A DNA stretch of 64,000 bases from Fulvivirga ulvae (GCF_021389975.1 NZ_CP089981.1:4241501-4305500); one strand, 5' to 3'. Shown: positions 17,864-27,218, counted from the first letter of the stretch. The notes: generated by a model from the letters alone, not told the origin. Numbers and translations are program-made.

Positions 17864-19213
17864 TCAAAAAGATAATGTAAAAGTAGTAAACTTTTCAGGA
17901 TCTGATTCCACAGTAAGTGTGCCATTGTGTAGCTGCATGATCTGTCTGGAGAGGCTTAGGCCAATTCCTGATCCTCTTTTCTTTGTAGAATAGAAGGGAA
18001 TGAATATCTGATCAAGGGCTTCCATAATTATTCCCTGTCCGTTGTCAGTAACGGTGATTTTAGTGCCACCTTCCATATTAGTGTGTGTGTTAAGTTCAAT
18101 ACACGGGTTTTCTGTTTCCTCAACGGCTTCAATAGCATTTTTCAATAAATTGATCAGTACCTGCTCGATCAGCTCTTCGTCTATATTGAGTTCTAATTCT
18201 GGATGACTCATTTCGCAGGAGAAGTCTATTTTGGCGCGTCGCAGCTCCACCTTCATGAGTTGAGAAACGTGCTCCAGGAGGTGAGCTATCTTGACAGGCC
18301 TTATTTTGGGAAGCGGTATAGATGTGTAATCCCTGTATGCATCAATAAACCGGATAAGCCCCTGGCTTCTGCTTTCAATAGTTCCCAAGCCATCTTGCAA
18401 GTCTTCCACTGCCTCCTCGTTTAGCTCATACTTTCCGTTGACCTCATCCAGATCTTCAATGAGTATGTCTTTCATAGTTGAAGTCAGTGAGGCAATGGGA
18501 GTGATAGAATTCATAATTTCATGGCGAAGTACCTTAGTCAGGTTTTGCCAGGCTTCTAACTCTTTCTTTTGGAGTTCTGGCTGAATGTTCTGCAAAGCAA
18601 CAAGCTTGAGTTTCTTGGCTCTCAGGATAAGCTCTGTGGCATGTATTGCCAATTGGATGTCACCCTCAATCCTGAAGAGTGTACTTTTGCCTGGTGGCAG
18701 ATCAAACAGTGCTTTGTAGAGCCTTGACTGCTTTTCTATCAGCTCGTCTATATTACGAAGCCTGTCGACTTTCAGGAATTTTTTTGCGGTGGCATTCATG
18801 AGGCCAACATTACCTTCATCATCAAAAGACATCAGGCCTGTACTCACATGCTCAACGATGGTATTAAGGTACTGCAGATGCTCTTCTTTTTCCGCACGGG
18901 CCTTTCTAAATGCCTCGAGTACTTCATTAAAAGCAAGGTTAAGGTCTTTGAAGCTTTGCCCTAATTTATTATCAGCAGAGAAGCCTGATACAAAATCGGA
19001 ATATTTAACTGACTCGAGAAACCTGGTAAGCTTCCTGTTGGTCCTGGATATGAAACGGTACAGCTCAAATAGCTCAATAAGGATCACGATGACCAGCAGG
19101 CCCGTGGTAATTATCATTTTTTCATATTGAGCAGAGTACGCAAACAACGACATGGTGATACCGATAAGGACCACCCTGAACGCTACACGAAGCCGGAAAT
19201 CTTTAAAGCCCAT
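17864..19213 (-). CDS. NtrY/NtrB-type sensor histidine kinase
   Basis: Membrane histidine kinase, 449 aa. Two membrane segments (about 12-28 and 33-52) are separated by a very short loop, so sensing is probably membrane-internal or cytosolic. A PAS-like domain (about 115-210) precedes the dimerisation helix with phospho-His231 in LRHEIMNSITP. The ATPase domain has the N-box INLLKNAIEA and G-boxes DNGQGI and GSGIGLSLSRQ. It overlaps the upstream sigma-54 regulator gene by 11 bases, so the pair is translationally coupled and is almost certainly cognate. The facing export operon is the likely target. Confidence 0.92.
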   Translation of the reverse strand: MGFKDFRLRVAFRVVLIGITMSLFAYSAQYEKMIITTGLLVIVILIELFELYRFISRTNRKLTRFLESVKYSDFVSGFSADNKLGQSFKDLNLAFNEVLEAFRKARAEKEEHLQYLNTIVEHVSTGLMSFDDEGNVGLMNATAKKFLKVDRLRNIDELIEKQSRLYKALFDLPPGKSTLFRIEGDIQLAIHATELILRAKKLKLVALQNIQPELQKKELEAWQNLTKVLRHEIMNSITPIASLTSTMKDILIEDLDEVNGKYELNEEAVEDLQDGLGTIESRSQGLIRFIDAYRDYTSIPLPKIRPVKIAHLLEHVSQLMKVELRRAKIDFSCEMSHPELELNIDEELIEQVLINLLKNAIEAVEETENPCIELNTHTNMEGGTKITVTDNGQGIIMEALDQIFIPFYSTKKRGSGIGLSLSRQIMQLHNGTLTVESDPEKFTTFTLSF

Positions 19214-20597
19214 ATTTCTCTAGTCTGCGATACAATGATGAGCGCGTAAGCCCAAGCTCTGACGCTGCCTGTGTAATATTACCATTGTATTTCTTAAGCA
19301 CCTTGCGGATCAGTATTTTTTCTACATCTTCTAGCTTAAATTGGTCCAGCATGACGTTGTCACCTTCCGCAGTAGCGTGGGGTTGGGCATTCAGGTTGAA
19401 GTCTTCGGGCTGAAGCACCAGTGAGTTGCTCATAATTACGGCCCGTTCTATGGCATGCTGGATCTCCCTGATATTGCCCGGCCAGCTATGTTTTTGCATT
19501 CTGCTAATGGCTGCATCACTGATCTTACTCACTGGTTTGTTGTATTTTTTGCTGTAATGCTCAAGGAAGTGATTGGCTAGTAAAGGTATATCCTCCAGTC
19601 TGTCTCTGAGTGGTGGAAGTTCGATCTCAATGGTATTGATCCTGTAAAGCAAATCCTGTCTGAACTTATTCTCCTTGACCATGTCGTATAACGGCATGTT
19701 GGTGGCACATACCAGGCGAATATCAATATTGGTTTCTTTGTTGGACCCTACGCGGCTCACCTTCCTGTTTTGGAGTACTGTGAGTAACTTGGCCTGCAGG
19801 GGCATGGATAAGTTGCCAATTTCATCAAGAAAGAGCGTTCCCCCGTTTGCAACCTCGAAGCGGCCGGACCTGTCTTCCTTGGCATCTGTAAATGCACCTT
19901 TTTTATGACCAAACAGTTCGCTTTCAAAGAGTGTTTCACTTACGGACCCAAGGTCTACATTGACAAATACCTGATCCTTTCTGCCAGAATTTTTATGAAT
20001 TGCCCTGGCTACCAACTCTTTCCCCGTGCCATTCTCACCCAGGATCAGCACATTGGCATCTGTGGCAGCTACCCTGTCTATGGTTTCAAATACTTTGTGT
20101 ATTGCAGCGCTTTGGCCTATAATATCATGGTACTTATTGTTGATCTGCCGGTTGATTTCTTTTTGCCTTGTTTTGAGATCTTCTACCTCGAGCCGCGTTT
20201 CTCTTAATCTCATGGCAGAGAACAGTGTGGCAAGCAGCTTTTCATTTTCCCATGGCTTGAGCACAAAATCAGTGGCTCCGGCTTTAATAGCTTTAACAGC
20301 CATTTGCACATCGCCATAGGCAGTGATGAGTACCACCACCGCCGAAGGATCAGTTTCCAGTATTTTTTCCAGCCAGTAATAGCCCTCCTTACCACTGCTC
20401 ACATCTTTCGTGAAGTTCATGTCGAGCAGGATTACGTCATAGTTTTCGTTATTGAGCAGAGTAGGTATCGCTTCCGGGTTCTTTTCCAGATCTACTTGCT
20501 GAAAATGTCTTTTTAGAAAAATTTTGGCTGCTTTTAAAAGATCTTCATTGTCGTCTACTATCAGTATTTTTCCTGTTTTGCTGTTCTTTTCTACCAT
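19203..20597 (-). CDS. Sigma-54-dependent response regulator (NtrC family, Fis-type HTH)
   Basis: Complete enhancer-binding protein, 464 aa: receiver domain with Asp15-Asp16 and phospho-acceptor Asp59 (ILLDMNF); AAA+ domain with Walker A GENGTGKE and the sigma-54 loop GAFTDA (a GAFTGA variant common in Bacteroidota); and the C-terminal Fis-type helix-turn-helix (NGNITQAASELGLTRSSLYR). The first gene of a two-gene operon with its kinase. It diverges from the membrane-fusion/ABC operon, and the 312-base gap between them holds a -24/-12-like promoter and repeated enhancer-like sites, so it probably activates that operon. Confidence 0.94.
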   Translation of the reverse strand: MVEKNSKTGKILIVDDNEDLLKAAKIFLKRHFQQVDLEKNPEAIPTLLNNENYDVILLDMNFTKDVSSGKEGYYWLEKILETDPSAVVVLITAYGDVQMAVKAIKAGATDFVLKPWENEKLLATLFSAMRLRETRLEVEDLKTRQKEINRQINNKYHDIIGQSAAIHKVFETIDRVAATDANVLILGENGTGKELVARAIHKNSGRKDQVFVNVDLGSVSETLFESELFGHKKGAFTDAKEDRSGRFEVANGGTLFLDEIGNLSMPLQAKLLTVLQNRKVSRVGSNKETNIDIRLVCATNMPLYDMVKENKFRQDLLYRINTIEIELPPLRDRLEDIPLLANHFLEHYSKKYNKPVSKISDAAISRMQKHSWPGNIREIQHAIERAVIMSNSLVLQPEDFNLNAQPHATAEGDNVMLDQFKLEDVEKILIRKVLKKYNGNITQAASELGLTRSSLYRRLEKYGL

Positions 20598-20909
20598 GTG
20601 TATTTATTTATGAGCTTAACCGTCTCAGTATCAGACAAAGTTGATACCGTTTATGGTGCTGAAAAGTATAATTCGTTGTAATCAGTGTAATCCGTTTTAT
20701 TTGGAGGGTTTATGTTAAATAAAAAAAATCAACCTTCCTAAACAGTGATGTTAAAAAATGTTCGGTGGCGGACGGTCACGTTCATGAATGAACGTTGGCG
20801 GACTGCTAAAAACAAGCTGAGGCCCTTTTACACTCCTGATATTGATTTGGCACACTTGTTGGCAAAAGCTATTTCGAATTGAAGAAACCGATGTTAACTG
20901 ATACTCCGA
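20598..20909. other. Divergent regulatory region of regulator and export operon
   Basis: 312 bases with no coding sequence. The right two thirds hold the direct repeats, the palindrome and the -24/-12-like element listed separately; the left third next to the regulator gene is AT-rich with no clear motif. Confidence 0.5.
20764..20864 (+). promoter_or_regulatory. Sigma-54-like promoter with upstream activator sites
   Basis: TTTGGCACACTTGTTGGCA at 20846-20864 resembles the sigma-54 consensus TTGGCAC-N5-TTGCA: the -24 part is exact and the -12 part reads TTGG. About 80 bases upstream, the direct repeats GGTGGCGGAC (20764-20773) and GTTGGCGGAC (20794-20803) are 30 bases apart, three helical turns, around the palindrome CGTTCATGAATGAACG (20779-20794). 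This is the layout of enhancer sites for an NtrC-type activator, and the gene for one begins on the other side of the gap. Confidence 0.6.
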
Positions 20910-22161
20910 ATGGATAGAAAAATTAAAAAGAAGACCTGGACTTTTAAGCGCATTGCAACCATACTTGGTGCAGTAGCCGTGGTAGGATTTATGGCATACC
21001 TGCTATTTTTTGCCGATAGAAGGTCCCGCCTGAATGTGGAAAAGGAAAAATTAACCATTGCTAATGTTAAGCGAGGTGTCTTTCTTGAGTTTATACCGCA
21101 GACAGGTACTGTAGAGCCAAGTGTCACTTTTTACCTGGATGCCATTGAAGGTGGAACCATCAAGAAGGTCCATGCCGAAAGCGGTGCCATGCTGAATAAA
21201 GGTGATTTAATTGTTGAACTTTCGAACCTCAACAGGGAGTTAAGTGTGTTAACACAGGAGGCGAGTCTGAATGAAAGTATAAACAGACTCAGACAGACAA
21301 GGCTGCAACTGGAGCAAAATGACCTTCAGCAACAGCAAACGCTGGCTTTAATCGATAATCAAATTGAGAAACTTGAGCCGCAGTACAAGAGGCAAAAGAT
21401 GCTGTTTGAAAAAAAGCTTATCTCCAAGCAAGAGTTTGAGCAGACTCAGGCAGACTATGAATATAACCTCAAAAGAAGGGAAATCACCTATGCCAGCTAC
21501 AGAAATGACTCGATTTCCAGGATTAGACAGCTTGGTCAGCTCAATACTTCCGAAAGAAGAATGACACAGAGCCTTGAAGGCGTAGGCCAGATATTGGACA
21601 ACCTGATTATCAAATCACCTATCGAAGGTCAGTTATCTACACAGCCATTATTTGAAGGTCAGGCTGTTAATCCGGGCCAAAGACTAGGTCAGGTGGATAA
21701 AGTGGGAAGCTACAAAGTAAGAGTACCTATAGACGAGCTCTATCTGCCTAGAATCTCAACAGGACTTAGCGCAACTACAACCTTTGCCGGCAAGGATTAT
21801 CGCTTGAAAATAACGTATATTTATCCTACGATTACCAATGGCAGGTTTGAAGTAGACATGGAGTTTGACGGTGAAGCGCCTGAGGGGATAAAAAAGGGGA
21901 CAATCCCTGAGATTGAGAATCGAACTCGGTCAGTCTTCTGAAGAATTGCTGCTACCTGTAGGTGGTTTCTATAAGGATACGGGAGGTAACTGGGTATTTG
22001 TGGTCAGTGAAGATGGCACTAAAGCAGAGAAGCGAAATATCCGGTTGGGAAGGAAAAACACCGAACACTTCGAAGTACTGGAAGGCCTGGAGCCCGGCGA
22101 TCGCGTGATTACCTCCAGCTACGACAATTTCGGAGACAACGAAGTACTTGTATTGCAATAA
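20910..22161 (+). CDS. Periplasmic adaptor (membrane-fusion) protein, interrupted by a frameshift
   Basis: HlyD/MacA-type adaptor of an ABC efflux system, about 416 aa when the two parts are joined. N-terminal membrane anchor (about 14-34), lipoyl-like part, long coiled coil (about 105-220) and beta-barrel part. The first frame ends at 21941 with an unrelated tail (TIPEIENRTRSVF); the continuation is in the +1 frame from about 21900 and reads QSLRLRIELGQSSEELLLP, the conserved end region of the family. One extra base in the run A6G4A at 21890-21900 explains the break. A real mutation or sequencing error are both possible. The ABC ATPase gene follows 54 bases downstream. Confidence 0.85.
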
Positions 22162-22215
22162 AAATAAAAGGTCAAAACCGACCTGTGTCGGTAAATCATT
22201 AAAAACACTAATACC

Positions 22216-22905
22216 ATGATAAAAATCAAAAATCTACAAAAGGTTTATACTACAGATGAGGTAGAAACAACCGCTCTGAATAGTATAAACATTGAAATCA
22301 AAGAAGGAGAGTTCGTAGCCATTATGGGCCCTTCCGGATGTGGAAAGTCTACGCTGCTAAACATCCTGGGACTGTTGGACAATCCTTCTGATGGTGAATA
22401 CTACTTCGGAGAGCACGAGGTGTCGCACTACTCTGAGCGTCAGCGTGCGCAACTTCGCAAAGGCTCAATTGGTTTCGTGTTCCAAAGCTTCAACCTTATT
22501 GATGAGTTGACTGTATTTGAAAACGTGGAGCTCCCTTTACTGTACCTGAAAGTTCCTTCAGCAGAAAGAAAACAAAGAGTAGAAGAAGTGTTGGAACGAA
22601 TGAATATCATGCACAGAAGAAACCACTTTCCTCAGCAACTCTCAGGAGGGCAGCAACAGAGGGTGGCAATAGCCCGTGCTATTGTAGCCAAGCCGAAAGT
22701 AATCCTTGCTGATGAGCCTACAGGTAACCTTGACTCTGCCAATGGAGAGGAAGTAATGAAGCTTTTGGCCGAATTGAATGAAGAAGGAACAACTATCATC
22801 ATGGTAACTCACTCTCCTTATGATGCCAATTACGCCCACAGGATCATTAACCTGTTTGACGGTAAGGTGGTAACGGAGAATATCAAGGAGCAATTCCATA
22901 TTTAA
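22216..22905 (+). CDS. ABC transporter ATP-binding protein (MacB/LolD type)
   Basis: A 229-aa ATPase of the family that works with FtsX-like permeases. Walker A GPSGCGKST (about 39-47), Q-loop FVFQSFNLIDELTV, signature LSGGQQQRVAIARA (about 140), Walker B VILADEPTGNLD and the H-loop MVTHSP are all intact. It follows the adaptor gene and ends at a strong terminator. No permease gene is next to it; two FtsX-like permeases are found 16 kb downstream on the other side of the lanthipeptide cluster and are possible partners. Confidence 0.94.
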   Translation: MIKIKNLQKVYTTDEVETTALNSINIEIKEGEFVAIMGPSGCGKSTLLNILGLLDNPSDGEYYFGEHEVSHYSERQRAQLRKGSIGFVFQSFNLIDELTVFENVELPLLYLKVPSAERKQRVEEVLERMNIMHRRNHFPQQLSGGQQQRVAIARAIVAKPKVILADEPTGNLDSANGEEVMKLLAELNEEGTTIIMVTHSPYDANYAHRIINLFDGKVVTENIKEQFHI

Positions 22906-22935
22906 GTTCTTAACACCAAGGTCAAAACTCAAAAT

Positions 22936-22970
22936 AAAAACACCCCCGAATGAAATCCGGGGGTGTTTTT
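22936..22970 (+). terminator. Rho-independent terminator
   Basis: Stem AACACCCCCG / CGGGGGTGTT with short loop and a following T-run, directly after the ABC ATPase gene. It closes the adaptor-ATPase operon. Confidence 0.88.
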
Positions 22971-23110
22971 TATTTAACTAAAAACTCAGTTTAATGCGAA
23001 GTAGGGGATCAGGTAGAAAATCAGTGGAACAACTGGTTCTGCAAATAAACTCGCAATGTGAAACTTATTACTACAAACCAGTAAGCCTTCCCGGAAATTC
23101 TGCCTGGCCC

Positions 23111-24268
23111 TTAATTGGCAGGTATAAAATAAGGACTCATATTAACTTTTGCATTTCCTCTTGCACCATAATAATTAGTGTAACTTCTGTTCTTTTCAAT
23201 GGTGTAGAAAGAGTCAACATAGTCGTCGTCATTGGTCCAGAAGCTGGCAGGCAGAGCATCAACTATGGCGGCACCTATGACTCCCAAAGCAGTAATCCAG
23301 GTGTGGCCACTCAACGTTCCTGCTAATGCAGTAAGCTCTTTAACAAGCATGGACACCATATCCTGGTAGTTGTGGTTATCATCTTTTTCAAAAAGCTGAA
23401 TGTTAGCGGCCTGATATGCGTAATCATCCCAGAAAAGCATCACCTGGTTAGGGTAGTAATCCTTATCCTCCTTGTCCAGATAATACATAGGTATCACGGC
23501 CACTTCTGCCTGATTGCTGCTGTTTCTTATTCCTGAAGTTACTGCATATACTTCGGCAGAACCACTTATCCAGGGTTCTTCATCATCATTAAGCCTGATT
23601 TTGTCCAGCTTTGTTGTTTCCAGTCCGGCTGCGGCAGCTCTTCCTTTAGTATTAGAAGAGATCATCTTCTTCTGGAAACCCGCCTGCTGCAATTGTTTGT
23701 TGATGTAGCTCACCTCAACTTTAAAGGCCTCAAAACCATGATTGTCCACTACAATTACAGGAACATCCGGCTCTGCGTTAGGATCGAGATAAACTACTTT
23801 TTTGTCAAGCGTATAGGCCTTTACTTTTGTCCAGTCATCCTCTTTGCCTGCAGGAGGGTAAGCCACCAGTACATCTTGCCTGTTTACGGAATTCGTGCCA
23901 GCAGGCTTGTAAAGCCATACTTCGGGGATCTCCACTACCTCAGGGGCTTCATTGGTTTTTAACTGGTCATCATAAAACTGGGCTGAGGCCTTTAGGTTTG
24001 AGAAGGTTGAACCCTCTTTTGAATCTGCATCGATCCTTGTGAGTACTTCTGCCAATTTAATACCCACGGTTTGCTGTTCGAGTATGGCAGTAAAATTGTC
24101 AAAAGATTCACCTTCGCTTAACAGGTCAGCAATGTTTTGCGCCACGGCGTCGAGTGATGGGTTCTGGTCCTGGTTTACAGGATCTGGCGTTACCTCATTT
24201 TCCTCACACGCCGTGAATACAATCAAGTAAAGTCCAATAGATAACACTGATAAAATTTTTTTCATCAT
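23111..24268 (-). CDS. Secreted lipoprotein, DUF3103-like
   Basis: A 385-aa lipoprotein: MMKKILSVLSIGLYLIVFTAC gives a signal peptide with lipobox FTAC. The mature chain begins with an acidic spacer and holds a central region with IPVVWLYKP-like and VPVIVVDNHGFEAFKVE segments, resembling the DUF3103 family; this match is by recollection of the family and is tentative. A hydrophobic stretch near the C-terminus (WITALGVIGAAIVDALP) is followed by a Tyr/Asn-rich tail. It is monocistronic and sits between the ABC ATPase and the lanthipeptide exporter; no role in either is evident. Confidence 0.75.
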   Translation of the reverse strand: MMKKILSVLSIGLYLIVFTACEENEVTPDPVNQDQNPSLDAVAQNIADLLSEGESFDNFTAILEQQTVGIKLAEVLTRIDADSKEGSTFSNLKASAQFYDDQLKTNEAPEVVEIPEVWLYKPAGTNSVNRQDVLVAYPPAGKEDDWTKVKAYTLDKKVVYLDPNAEPDVPVIVVDNHGFEAFKVEVSYINKQLQQAGFQKKMISSNTKGRAAAAGLETTKLDKIRLNDDEEPWISGSAEVYAVTSGIRNSSNQAEVAVIPMYYLDKEDKDYYPNQVMLFWDDYAYQAANIQLFEKDDNHNYQDMVSMLVKELTALAGTLSGHTWITALGVIGAAIVDALPASFWTNDDDYVDSFYTIEKNRSYTNYYGARGNAKVNMSPYFIPAN

Positions 24269-24321
24269 AATTTTAGGTTAGGTTAAAAATGTTTAAGGGT
24301 AAGCGGCGAAGAAAGGTTAAT

Positions 24322-24341
24322 TTGTTATGCATTCATAACAA
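24322..24341. promoter_or_regulatory. Perfect 8+8 bp inverted repeat (operator candidate)
   Basis: TTGTTATG and CATAACAA are separated by four bases and are exactly complementary in reverse. It lies 54 bases before the DUF3103-like gene start and has no T-run, so it looks more like a repressor or activator site than a terminator. Confidence 0.4.
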
Positions 24342-24440
24342 AAAACACCTGGAATCTTACCTGTGTAATGGAAATTAACAGGTGAGCTGATTGGGCTCCA
24401 CAAATATGGGCTATATACCAAGGCGTTTGTTGAAGAATAC

Positions 24441-24460
24441 TACCCCTGAAAACAGGGATA
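24441..24460 (+). promoter_or_regulatory. Cluster motif copy A, before the C39 exporter
   Basis: TACCCCTGAAAACAGGGATA contains the CCTGAAAAC core shared by the lanthipeptide cluster's other intergenic regions. Here the core sits in a small dyad CCCTG-AAAA-CAGGG. It lies 117 bases before the exporter start, within the 308-base gap between the DUF3103-like gene and the exporter; the rest of that gap holds only the palindrome listed above and an ACCTGT...ACAGGT repeat at 24359-24383. Confidence 0.5.
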
Positions 24461-24576
24461 TTTCTTTCTAACCAAAGCTGTTATACCAGAAAACAACGTA
24501 TTATCATTTCTAACTCCTATAAAATCTTGGCATACTAAAACCAATTTAGTAAGTTCACGACTCTTTTAATCAACCT

Positions 24577-26769
24577 ATGCTAAAGAAATTCCCACATTAT
24601 CGACAGCTTGATGCCATGGACTGTGGTCCTACCTGCTTAAGGATAATTGCCAAGCATTATGGCAAAAGTTATTCTTTACAGACACTACGGGATAAAAGCT
24701 ACATCACCAGGGAGGGGGTTTCTCTTTTGGGCATTAGTGATGCGGCTGAATCTATTGGCTTCCGCACACTGGCTGCAAAAATCCCTTTTGATAAATTAAA
24801 GGAAGAGGCTCCGACGCCTTTTATAGCCCACTGGCGGCAGCAACACTTTATAGTGGTTTATGGATTTAAGAAAAACCATGTGCTGGTGTCTGATCCTGCG
24901 CATGGGTTGGTAAAGCTTACAAAAAAGGAATTTCTCGACGGCTGGCTTAGTGATACAGATAAAGGCCAGGAAATTGGGGTGGTGCTTCTTCTTGAACCTG
25001 CTCCTGATTTTTACACTACTGAGGATGAAAAGGTAAATAAATCAGGATTTCAGTTTCTTTTCAAGTATTTAAGACCTTACAGGAAGTTCATTACCCAGCT
25101 TTTTATAGGTATGCTGGTGGGAAGTATCCTGCAGTTGATCTTTCCGTTTTTGACCCAGTCTATCGTTGATATAGGTATACAGAATCAGGACCTGAATTTT
25201 GTTACACTTATACTGATAGCCCAGTTGATGTTGTTTTTTAGTCGAACAGCGGTGGAGTTTATAAGGGGGTGGATATTGCTACACCTGGGTACCCGCATTA
25301 ATATTTCGATCCTGTCGGATTTTCTGATCAAGTTAATGAGGCTGCCTGTTTCGTTTTTCGATACCAAAATGATTGGCGATTTACTACAAAGGATAGGCGA
25401 TCATAGCAGAATCGAATCTTTTCTTACATCTTCAACTCTAAATATCCTTTTCTCATTTATAAATCTTATCATTTTTGGCGTGGTGCTGGCCATTTATGAT
25501 TTAAAGATATTCACCATATTTTTTATAGGTAGTGCTATATACATGGCGTGGATCATGATTTTTATGAAGAAAAGGCGTGATCTGGACTATAAGCGCTTTG
25601 ACCAGATGTCAAGTAATCAAAGCAACCTGATCCAGTTGATTACGGGCATGCAGGAAATTAAACTTCATAATAGTGAAAAGCAGAAACGCTGGGAATGGGA
25701 GAGGATACAGGCAAAGCTATTCAAGGTAAGCATCAGTGGACTTGCCCTTAATCAGTACCAGGAGGCGGGTTCTTCATTTATCAATGAGCTTAAGAATATT
25801 GTTATAACCTTTCTGGCGGCAAAAGCCGTGATCGACGGGGACATTACCCTGGGTATGATGCTGGCCATTCAGTATATTATTGGACAATTAAATGCTCCAA
25901 TTAATCAATTGGTTGGCTTTATCCATACGGCACAGGATGCTAAGATCAGCCTGGAACGACTGGGGGAAATTCATGGAAGAGAGGATGAAGAAAATATTAA
26001 TGAAGAAAAGATCACTATATTCCCTGAGGATAAGTCACTGAAACTGGAGCATGTAACTTTTCAATATGAGGGTCCACATTCGGAGTACGCCTTAAAAGAT
26101 ATTAGCCTTGAGATTCCGGAGGGTAAGGTAACTGCCATAGTTGGGGCCAGCGGGAGTGGAAAAACCACGCTGGTGAAGCTTTTGCTTAAATTTTACGAAC
26201 CTACACAGGGGGAGATCAGGCTGGGTGATATTAATCTAAACAATTATAGCAACAGGCTGTGGCGCGATAAGTGTGGTGCTGTGTTGCAGGATGGTTTTAT
26301 TTTTTCTGATACTATCGCTAAAAATATTTCTATTAAGGACGACTATATCAATAAAGAAAAGCTGCTGTACGCCGTTAAGGTGGCTAATATACAGGAGTTT
26401 ATAGAGTCACTTCCCCTGGGTTATAACACCAAGATAGGGAATGACGGTCATGGTCTGAGTCAGGGACAAAAACAAAGAATATTGATAGCCAGATCAGTCT
26501 ACAAAAGTCCTGAGTATATCTTCTTTGACGAAGCTACCAACGCTCTGGATGCCAACAATGAAAAGGTAATAATGGAGAACCTTGATCGCTTTTTTGTAGG
26601 CAGAACCGTAATAGTAGTAGCTCACAGGCTAAGTACTGTAAAGAACGCGGATCAAATTATAGTGTTGGATAAGGGACATATTACAGAAATTGGTACACAT
26701 ACAGAGCTGACTAAAAAGAGGGGAGATTATTACCGTCTGGTAAAAAATCAGCTTGAATTGGGTAATTAG
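24577..26769 (+). CDS. Peptidase-containing ABC transporter (C39 peptidase, leader cleavage and export)
   Basis: Bacteriocin-type exporter, 730 aa, which cuts off leader peptides after a double-Gly motif and exports the product. The C39 peptidase domain (1-140) has catalytic Cys16 in MDCGPTC, His90 in RQQHFIVVYGF and Asp106 in VSDPAHG. A six-helix membrane domain (about 165-450) follows. The nucleotide-binding domain has Walker A GASGSGKTT, signature LSQGQKQR and Walker B YIFFDEATNALD. Four precursors with GG-type leaders lie just downstream, which are its obvious substrates, and the HlyD adaptor at 30946 would complete the export channel. Confidence 0.95.
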   Translation: MLKKFPHYRQLDAMDCGPTCLRIIAKHYGKSYSLQTLRDKSYITREGVSLLGISDAAESIGFRTLAAKIPFDKLKEEAPTPFIAHWRQQHFIVVYGFKKNHVLVSDPAHGLVKLTKKEFLDGWLSDTDKGQEIGVVLLLEPAPDFYTTEDEKVNKSGFQFLFKYLRPYRKFITQLFIGMLVGSILQLIFPFLTQSIVDIGIQNQDLNFVTLILIAQLMLFFSRTAVEFIRGWILLHLGTRINISILSDFLIKLMRLPVSFFDTKMIGDLLQRIGDHSRIESFLTSSTLNILFSFINLIIFGVVLAIYDLKIFTIFFIGSAIYMAWIMIFMKKRRDLDYKRFDQMSSNQSNLIQLITGMQEIKLHNSEKQKRWEWERIQAKLFKVSISGLALNQYQEAGSSFINELKNIVITFLAAKAVIDGDITLGMMLAIQYIIGQLNAPINQLVGFIHTAQDAKISLERLGEIHGREDEENINEEKITIFPEDKSLKLEHVTFQYEGPHSEYALKDISLEIPEGKVTAIVGASGSGKTTLVKLLLKFYEPTQGEIRLGDINLNNYSNRLWRDKCGAVLQDGFIFSDTIAKNISIKDDYINKEKLLYAVKVANIQEFIESLPLGYNTKIGNDGHGLSQGQKQRILIARSVYKSPEYIFFDEATNALDANNEKVIMENLDRFFVGRTVIVVAHRLSTVKNADQIIVLDKGHITEIGTHTELTKKRGDYYRLVKNQLELGN

Positions 26770-26922
26770 CCTTCTTTAGCATCTCGTCAAAATGTTATCT
26801 GTCTGGTTTTCATGCACATGTATGTTATAAGACCAGTTTGAAACCTCCGGGCCAATTGCTTGAATTTTTCTTTTTTAATTTTAAAGGAATTGAAATAATT
26901 AGATTAATTAAATCCTTTTACC

Positions 26923-27171
26923 ATGAAAAAGAAGAAATTAAAAATTGAGGAGTTAAAAGTACAGAGCTTTGTCACTCAGGACCTGGATGATAGCGCTCAC
27001 ACCATTAAGGGCGGATATCTGACCTATGGGTGTACCGCAGGATGGGCTGGTTGCCCTGACGGTGGTGGCGGAGGTGGAGGGGGTACGTATGACTCCTGTA
27101 ATCCTAATAACTGGTATACACACAGACCTTGTGATACCAATGAGCCTATACATTGCAGTCCTTGTCAATAG
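26923..27171 (+). CDS. RiPP precursor peptide 1 (pinensin-like leader, Gly-rich six-Cys core)
   Basis: An 82-aa precursor. The 31-aa leader is basic at the start (MKKKKLKIEELKVQSFVT) and ends in HTIKGG, a C39 cleavage site. The 51-aa core has six Cys and seven Ser/Thr and is split by eight consecutive Gly residues. The L-K-V-x-S-F-V-T leader box is shared with the three precursors on the opposite strand and with the pinensin family of Bacteroidota lanthipeptides. The core is unlike the others, so it could be a lanthipeptide with up to six rings or a disulfide-rich peptide exported by the same machinery. It is followed by a terminator. Confidence 0.85.
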   Translation: MKKKKLKIEELKVQSFVTQDLDDSAHTIKGGYLTYGCTAGWAGCPDGGGGGGGGTYDSCNPNNWYTHRPCDTNEPIHCSPCQ

Positions 27172-27218
27172 GATAACAGGGATTTAGCAACCCGCTTACT
27201 GCAGATTTAATAAAGACA

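Noticed and set aside
21888..21900. A AAA AAG slippery sequence in the adaptor gene as a programmed -1 frameshift
   Set aside because: The heptamer is in the right phase for a -1 slip, but the -1 frame meets TGA at once. The true continuation is in the +1 frame, so an indel is the simpler explanation.
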